Part shown: positions 61,101-64,000 of the stretch, in pieces
Numbering within the stretch: position 1 is the stretch's first letter
How the letters are laid out: each line of letters starts with the position of its first letter
Source of the DNA: Physella acuta
Taxonomy: Eukaryota; Mollusca; Gastropoda; Physidae
Length of the DNA stretch: 64,000 nucleotides
Assembly: GCF_028476545.1 (NCBI RefSeq)
Contig: NW_026731884.1
Span: 136,501 to 200,500, forward strand
Direction: 5' to 3'
Position numbers and translations under genes: made by a program
Notes under the pieces: model-generated
The model's input: the letters and a program-made list of their open reading frames with translations, nothing else
Told to the model about the DNA's origin: nothing
The model's database searches: none

Positions 61101-64000
61101 CACTAATGTAGGTGATGCCAATGCTGCTTCACGGGGATGCTGCTTTTGCTGGGCAAGGCATTGTGTATGAATGTCTTCACTTGTCAGACTTACCAGCGTT
61201 CACCACCCACGGCACCATCCATCTTGTGGTCAACAACCAGGTAACCACGGCACCATCCATCTTGTGGTCAATAACCAGGTAACCATGGCACCATCTTGTG
61301 GTCAATAACCAGGTAACCATGGCACCATCTTGTGGTCAATAACCAGGTAACCATGGCACCATCTTGTGGTCAATAACCAGGTAACCATGGCACCATCTTG
61401 TGGTCAATAACCAGGTAACCATGGCACCATCTTGTGGTCAATAACCAGGTAACCATGGCACCATCTTGTGGTCAATAACCAGGTAACCATGGCACCATCT
61501 TGTGGTCAATAACCAGGTAACCATGGCACCATCTTGTGGTCAATAACCAGGTAACCATGGCACCATCTTGTGGTCAATAACCAGGTAACCATGGCACCAT
61601 CTTGTGGTCAATAACCAGGTAACCATGGCACCATCTTGTGGTCAATAACCAGGTAACCATGGCACCATCTTGTGGTCAATAACCAGGTAACCATGGCACC
61701 ATCTTGTGGTCAATAACCAGGTAACCATGGCACCATCTTGTGGTCAATAACCAGGTAACCATGGCACCATCTTGTGGTCAATAACCAGGTAACCATGGCA
61801 CCATCTTGTGGTCAATAACCAGGTAACCATGGCACCATCCATCTTGTGGTCAATAACCAGGTAACCATGGCACCATCTTGTGGTCAATAACCAGGTAACC
61901 ATGGCACCATCTTGTGGTCAATAACCAGGTAACCATGGCACCATCTTGTGGTCAATAACCAGGTAACCATGGCACCATCTTGTGGTCAATAACCAGGTAA
62001 CCATGGCACCATCTTGTGGTCAATAACCAGGTAACCATGGCACCATCTTGTGGTCAATAACCAGGTAACCATGGCACCATCTTGTGGTCAATAACCAGGT
62101 AACCATGGCACCATCTTGTGGTCAATAACCAGGTAACCATGGCACCATCTTGTGGTCAATAACCAGGTAACCATGGCACCATCTTGTGGTCAATAACCAG
62201 GTAACCATGGCACCATCTTGTGGTCAATAACCAGGTAAACATGGCACCATCTTGTGGTCAATAACCAGGTAACCATGGCACCATCCATCTTGTGGTCAAT
62301 AACCAGGTAACCATGGCACCATCTTGTGGTCAATAACCAGGTAACCATGGCACCATCTTGTGGTCAATAACCAGGTAACCATGGCACCATCTTGTGGTCA
62401 ATAACCAGGTAACCATGGCACCATCTTGTGGTCAATAACCAGGTAACCATGGCACCATCTTGTGGTCAATAACCAGGTAACCATGGCACCATCTTGTGGT
62501 CAATAACCAGGTAACCATGGCACCATCTTGTGGTCAATAACCAGGTAACCATGGCACCATCTTGTGGTCAATAACCAGGTAACCATGGCACCATCTTGTG
62601 GTCAATAACCAGGTAACCATGGCACCATCTTGTGGTCAATAACCAGGTAACCATGGCACCATCTTGTGGTCAATAACCAGGTAACCATGGCACCATCTTG
62701 TGGTCAATAACCAGGTAACCATGGCACCATCTTGTGGTCAATAACCAGGTAACCATGGCACCATCTTGTGGTCAACAACCAGGTAACCATGGCACCATCT
62801 TGTGGTCAATAACCAGGTAACCATGGCACCATCCATCTTGTGGTCAATAACCAGGTAACCATGGCACCATCTTGTGGTCAATAACCAGGTAACCATGGCA
62901 CCATCTTGTGGTCAATAACCAGGTAACCATGGCACCATCTTGTGGTCAATAACCAGGTAACCATGGCACCATCTTGTGGTCAATAACCAGGTAACCATGG
63001 CACCATCTTGTGGTCAATAACCAGGTAACCATGGCACCATCCATCTTGTGGTCAATAACCAGGTAACCATGGCACCATCTTGTGGTCAATAACCAGGTAA
63101 CCATGGCACCATCCATCTTGTGGTCAATAACCAGGTAACCATGGCACCATCTTGTGGTCAATAACCAGGTAACCATGGCACCATCCATCTTGTGGTCAAT
63201 AACCAGGTAACCATGGCACCATCTTGTGGTCAATAACCAGGTAACCATGGCACCATCCATCTTGTGGTCAATAACCAGGTAACCATGGCACCATCTTGTG
63301 GTCAATAACCAGGTAACCATGGCACCATCTTGTGGTCAATAACCAGGTAACCATGGCACCATCTTGTGGTCAACAACCAGGTAACCATGGCACCATCTTG
63401 TGGTCAATAACCAGGTAACCATGGCACCATCCATCTTGTGGTCAATAACCAGGTAACCATGGCACCATCTTGTGGTCAATAACCAGGTAACCATGGCACC
63501 ATCTTGTGGTCAATAACCAGGTAACCATGGCACCATCTTGTGGTCAATAACCAGGTAACCATGGCACCATCTTGTGGTCAATAACCAGGTAACCATGGCA
63601 CCATCTTGTGGTCAATAACCAGGTAACCATGGCACCATCTTGTGGTCAATAACCAGGTAACCATGGCACCATCTTGTGGTCAATAACCAGGTAACCATGG
63701 CACCATCTTGTGGTCAATAACCAGGTAACCATGGCACCATCTTGTGGTCAATAACCAGGTAACCATGGCACCATCTTGTGGTCAATAAACAGGTAACCAT
63801 GGCACCATCTTGTGGTCAATAACCAGGTAACCATGGCACCATCTTGTGGTCAATAACCAGGTAACCATGGCACCATCTTGTTGTCAATAACCAGGTAACC
63901 ATGGCACCATCTTGTGGTCAATAACCAGGTAACCATGGCACCATCTTGTGGTCAATAACCAGGTAACCATGGCACCATCTTGTGGTCAATAACCAGGTAA
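42965..64000 (+). CDS. OGDH: 2-oxoglutarate dehydrogenase E1 (OGDH), N-terminal exons, continues past window
   Basis: OGDH is the thiamine-diphosphate-dependent E1 that decarboxylates 2-oxoglutarate in the TCA cycle, in the mitochondrial matrix. Exons: 42965-43198, 45793-45993, 46956-47058 (3a) or 47968-48058 (3b), 52974-53074, 59639-59793, 60244-60661 and 61112-61240. They join in frame to about 447 residues, less than half of the ~1,000-residue family length. Visible landmarks: a basic leader, [136 protein letters not shown], and the ThDP/Mg motif from [10 protein letters not shown] (residues 411-420) to VVNNQ (443-447). Every intron carries tandem or low-complexity arrays, several of them copied from splice sites. 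The catalytic C-terminal half lies downstream of the window. Confidence 0.97.
43850..44225. repeat. Minisatellite in OGDH intron 1, 34 to 44-bp units
   Basis: Unit AACAAGAGTCACTATTCCTA plus ACTTGTCCATCAAG, about eight regular copies, with looser copies (TACTGTCCTTAAAATGTCCA) at both ends and again at about 44600-44660. Confidence 0.9.
44763..45636. repeat. 19-bp minisatellite in OGDH intron 1, about 43 copies
   Basis: Unit GACTGTATCACTAAAGGTT, with 23-bp variants (GACTGACTG) and GTAGTATC variants. A cluster of TATCGC units lies at 45395-45520. Confidence 0.96.
45690..45785. repeat. OGDH: Two-copy 55-bp duplication directly before OGDH exon 2
   Basis: TAAAACTACATTTAACTTAT, then GTAAACCATC(A/C)GATCCATTTGTT occurs twice. 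The second copy runs into the pyrimidine tract of the exon 2 acceptor. Confidence 0.75.
45793..45993 (+). CDS. OGDH: OGDH exon 2
   Basis: Acceptor TTCTTCTGTCAG, donor CAG|GTATAG, 67 codons, phase 0. Codes [20 protein letters not shown] through [13 protein letters not shown], the E1 N-terminal segment. The donor is the seed of the tandem array that follows directly. Confidence 0.95.
45983..46290. repeat. OGDH: 44-bp minisatellite seeded at the OGDH exon 2 donor, about 7 copies
   Basis: The first copy begins inside exon 2 (CGCTCATACCAG|GTATAG). Each later unit repeats an (A/T)ACCAG or ATCAG followed by GTATAGCTGCAGGTTTTGGC and TGTGGGTGCATGCACTC, so each carries a copy of the donor. Confidence 0.93.
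46291..46955. other. Rest of OGDH intron 2, no other feature
   Basis: AT-rich with T-runs and a G/C-richer middle (46540-46690) that may be old repeat. No exon is supported. Confidence 0.4.
46956..47058 (+). CDS. OGDH: OGDH alternative exon 3a, carries calcium-site motif
   Basis: Acceptor GTGTATATAG, donor G|GTAGGC, 103 bases. Codes [20 protein letters not shown] and then [14 protein letters not shown]. The DADLNS motif corresponds to the DADLDS stretch of human OGDH, implicated in calcium activation. Starts at phase 0 and ends with one spare base, exactly like exon 3b. Confidence 0.92.
47968..48058 (+). CDS. OGDH: OGDH alternative exon 3b, lacks calcium-site motif
   Basis: Acceptor TGCGTGCATCAG, donor G|GTAAGT, 91 bases. 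Codes [20 protein letters not shown] and then [10 protein letters not shown]. It repeats the RGH-x2-AQLDP start of exon 3a but replaces DADLNS with QVPNEE. Same entry and exit phases as 3a. Insects also have an OGDH form whose segment ends in YNL before the DLDKVF block, so the exchange looks old. Confidence 0.92.
48400..48480. repeat. CTGAACCCCCC low-complexity repeat
   Basis: About four diverged copies of a unit with CTGA(A/C)CCCC, TAGCTTTATGG and CCA(G/A)ACTGA in OGDH intron 3. Confidence 0.7.
48905..49392. repeat. 66-bp minisatellite with hairpin and AATAAA in each unit, about 7.5 copies
   Basis: Unit GTGTGTTGTAGGTCGGTAAC, AACACACCCACTAGATGGTG, GTGTCAGATCCTTCAATAAA, AACTCC. GTGTGTTGT and ACAACACAC form a 9-bp perfect stem, and each unit has AATAAA. 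Lies in OGDH intron 3. Confidence 0.94.
49433..49640. repeat. Minisatellite of about 50-58 bp, four copies
   Basis: Unit ACTGAGGGGCTAGGTGACCT, TGGCGCGTGCTATGTGACAC, ATTAGACCTGATGACTGT, with small deletions between copies. Confidence 0.9.
49690..50812. repeat. 71-bp minisatellite, about 16 copies
   Basis: Unit AGCCCGTCGTGTTACCAACC, CACTGTAGCATGTCGCTATG, GCGTGACGACAGCATGGATG, GTGGCACTAGT. Variants (GTGGGCACACGT; loss of CACTGTAG) alternate in blocks. GC-rich compared with its surroundings. Confidence 0.95.
50813..51905. other. OGDH intron 3, unique part
   Basis: No exon or recognised repeat. A G-run at 51368-51381 and short G-rich spots; otherwise mixed composition. Confidence 0.4.
51908..52775. 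repeat. 20-bp minisatellite, about 43 copies
   Basis: Unit GGCCCTGTAGAGCTGAGGTG, with TATAGCAG, GAGTTG and TAGTTTAG variants and constant length. The minus strand is open through the whole array by chance. Confidence 0.97.
52974..53074 (+). CDS. OGDH: OGDH exon 4
   Basis: Acceptor TTCCCAATCAG, donor CAG|GTCAGT, 101 bases. Begins by completing a glycine codon, then [20 protein letters not shown] and [13 protein letters not shown]. The donor is repeated by the array that follows. Confidence 0.95.
53062..53905. repeat. OGDH: 46/50-bp minisatellite seeded at the OGDH exon 4 donor, about 18 copies
   Basis: The unit starts GTCAGTAGATGTCCAGTTGT, exactly the first bases of intron 4, and ends ACTGACATCTGTATTTGTCT plus CAGTAG, so each unit has AG|GTCAGT preceded by a T-rich stretch. 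The 50-bp form has an extra TTGT. Confidence 0.95.
54170..54580. repeat. Minisatellite of about 43 bp, about 9 copies
   Basis: Unit AGTTACAAGAGCCGTCTATA, AACCAATACATTTGAAATTT, GGT, with ACAC and AGTAC variants. Confidence 0.92.
54738..56162. repeat. 42/36-bp minisatellite, about 36 copies
   Basis: Units TGTCAGGTTTTTGTTGGCTA, GACTTGTGTATCTTATGTCA, GC and a shorter form with TTGGATTTGTGTCTTATGTC. Both lengths are multiples of three, which gives a 600-residue chance frame. Long and short units alternate in a pattern with higher-order duplications. Confidence 0.96.
56163..56440. repeat. 12-bp minisatellite, about 23 copies
   Basis: Unit TACACCTGCGGT with TGTGGT and TGTTGT variants, starting where the 42/36-bp array ends. 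Confidence 0.95.
56872..56945 (+). mobile_element. tRNA-like SINE head or tRNA pseudogene
   Basis: Has a box A (ATGGTCGAGTGGTTGGGCA) and a box B (GGGTTCAAATC) at normal spacing, like Ser/Leu-type tRNAs. The acceptor stem does not close convincingly, so a SINE head or pseudogene is more likely than a working tRNA gene. Confidence 0.55.
56970..57050. repeat. 15-bp tandem repeat, 5 copies
   Basis: Unit TACGAGTTGTCTTTT repeated with no change, just before the long inverted repeat. Confidence 0.93.
57130..57503. repeat. 139-bp near-perfect inverted repeat with 96-bp loop
   Basis: Left arm 57130-57268 and right arm 57365-57503 are complementary with only about two mismatches (AGCGAGCAAAAACG against AGCGATGAAAAACG). 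It sits in OGDH intron 4, so the primary transcript would fold into a long double strand. No target duplication was found outside the arms. Confidence 0.92.
57508..58415. repeat. 28-bp G-rich minisatellite, about 32 copies
   Basis: Unit GATGTGGGTTCAGGAAGTTA plus AGGGTTTT, with earlier looser copies (GGGTTTAGGGAGCTTAGG). It begins at the inner edge of the inverted repeat. Confidence 0.96.
58440..59660. repeat. OGDH: 52/55-bp minisatellite seeded at the OGDH exon 5 acceptor, about 22 copies
   Basis: Each unit has AACTTTCTTCCATCCAG|AATGTGTACTGTC, that is the polypyrimidine tract, AG and first coding bases of exon 5. The 55-bp form also keeps GTTCCATTGG; the 52-bp form has CTATTGG. The last copy runs into the real exon. 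Confidence 0.96.
59639..59793 (+). CDS. OGDH: OGDH exon 5
   Basis: Acceptor TTCTTCCATCCAG, donor AG|GTCTGG, 155 bases. Codes [40 protein letters not shown] and [11 protein letters not shown]. The acceptor and the first 23 or so coding bases are the same sequence as the units of the array that runs up to it, so the true start among near-identical AG sites is set by the continuation of the frame. Confidence 0.93.
59822..60097. repeat. OGDH: 46-bp minisatellite in OGDH intron 5, 6 copies, with acceptor-like sites
   Basis: Unit ATTGTAATAACTGTAATTGT, GGCTGTCTATTACAGAAACT, TGTTAG, nearly identical. Each has TCTATTACAG, a fair acceptor, and a TAATAAC branch-like motif, but the real exon 6 acceptor is 146 bases further on. 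Confidence 0.95.
60244..60661 (+). CDS. OGDH: OGDH exon 6
   Basis: Acceptor TTCAAATGTTTAG, donor AAG|GTACCA, 418 bases. The largest exon in the window; codes [20 protein letters not shown] to YRGDNDGKK, including [12 protein letters not shown], a conserved part of the E1 core, and [20 protein letters not shown]. Confidence 0.97.
60780..61015. repeat. C-run repeat in OGDH intron 6, about 4 copies
   Basis: Copies of TGTAGTTCTGTTGGATATT followed by a C-run and a T-run, 55-70 bp apart. Homopolymer lengths are unreliable in such a tract. Confidence 0.85.
61112..61240 (+). CDS. OGDH: OGDH exon 7, ThDP/Mg-binding motif
   Basis: Acceptor CACTAATGTAG, donor CAG|GTAACC, 43 codons. Codes [40 protein letters not shown] and NNQ. 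The GD at 412-413 and NN at 445-446 are the two ends of the ThDP/Mg fold. The last 30 bases of this exon are the coding part of the repeat unit that fills the next intron. Confidence 0.96.
61211..64000. repeat. OGDH: 34/38-bp minisatellite seeded at the OGDH exon 7 donor, about 80 copies, runs off the window
   Basis: The first unit is the last 30 coding bases of exon 7 ([10 protein letters not shown]) plus GTAACCAC. The array repeats GGCACCATCTTGTGGTCAAT, AACCAG|GTAACCAT. Most units lack four bases (ATCC) of the exon form; about nine keep the 38-bp form. Each unit has a complete CAG|GTAACC donor. The end is not seen. Confidence 0.97.

Overview
The window is animal nuclear DNA: AT-rich, intron-rich, with large non-coding spacers. 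It most likely comes from a heterobranch or pulmonate-type gastropod. The evidence is two confidently recognised eukaryotic mitochondrial genes with canonical GT/AG introns, a tRNA-derived SINE whose body I recognise from snail genomes, hAT-type MITEs, and intergenic DNA rich in the palindromes TCTAGA, AGATCT and AGGCCT. The species is inferred, not shown.

Three genes can be reconstructed. (1) On the minus strand, 20609 down to 5631, four short exons join in frame into a 72-residue protein with one membrane segment. I do not recognise it; it has the build of a small accessory membrane subunit. (2) On the plus strand, 28085-36740, five exons encode a complete GFER/ALR (Erv1-type FAD sulfhydryl oxidase, 266 residues). 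(3) On the plus strand, from 42965 past the window end, at least seven coding positions (eight exons, two of them alternatives) encode the N-terminal ~447 residues of OGDH, the E1 subunit of the 2-oxoglutarate dehydrogenase complex. Exons 3a and 3b are mutually exclusive by reading phase: 3a carries the calcium-site motif DADLNS and 3b lacks it. GFER acts in the intermembrane space and OGDH in the matrix, so they share an organelle but no direct pathway.

Layout: 1-3455 mobile-element debris and a 51-bp minisatellite; 3456-5141 a 48-copy 35-bp array; 5631-20609 the small gene, whose last intron holds a 6.6-kb, 39-bp array and whose first intron holds a hAT MITE and a duplicated dispersed repeat; 20610-28084 intergenic DNA with SINE pieces, a G-run MITE and a nested pair of TIR elements; 28085-36740 GFER, whose fourth intron holds a TTAA-flanked element and a 28-bp array split by a solo LTR; 36741-42964 intergenic, with another MITE, another SINE and a candidate OGDH promoter; 42965-64000 OGDH.

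The most striking feature is the density and position of minisatellites in OGDH. Every intron seen carries at least one tandem or low-complexity array. At exons 2, 4, 5 and 7 the repeat unit starts at the exon-intron border and copies the splice site, in two cases with coding bases, giving tens of decoy donors or acceptors. The intron 7 array (about 80 copies) runs off the window end. Most long open frames in the window are read-through of such arrays and are not genes.
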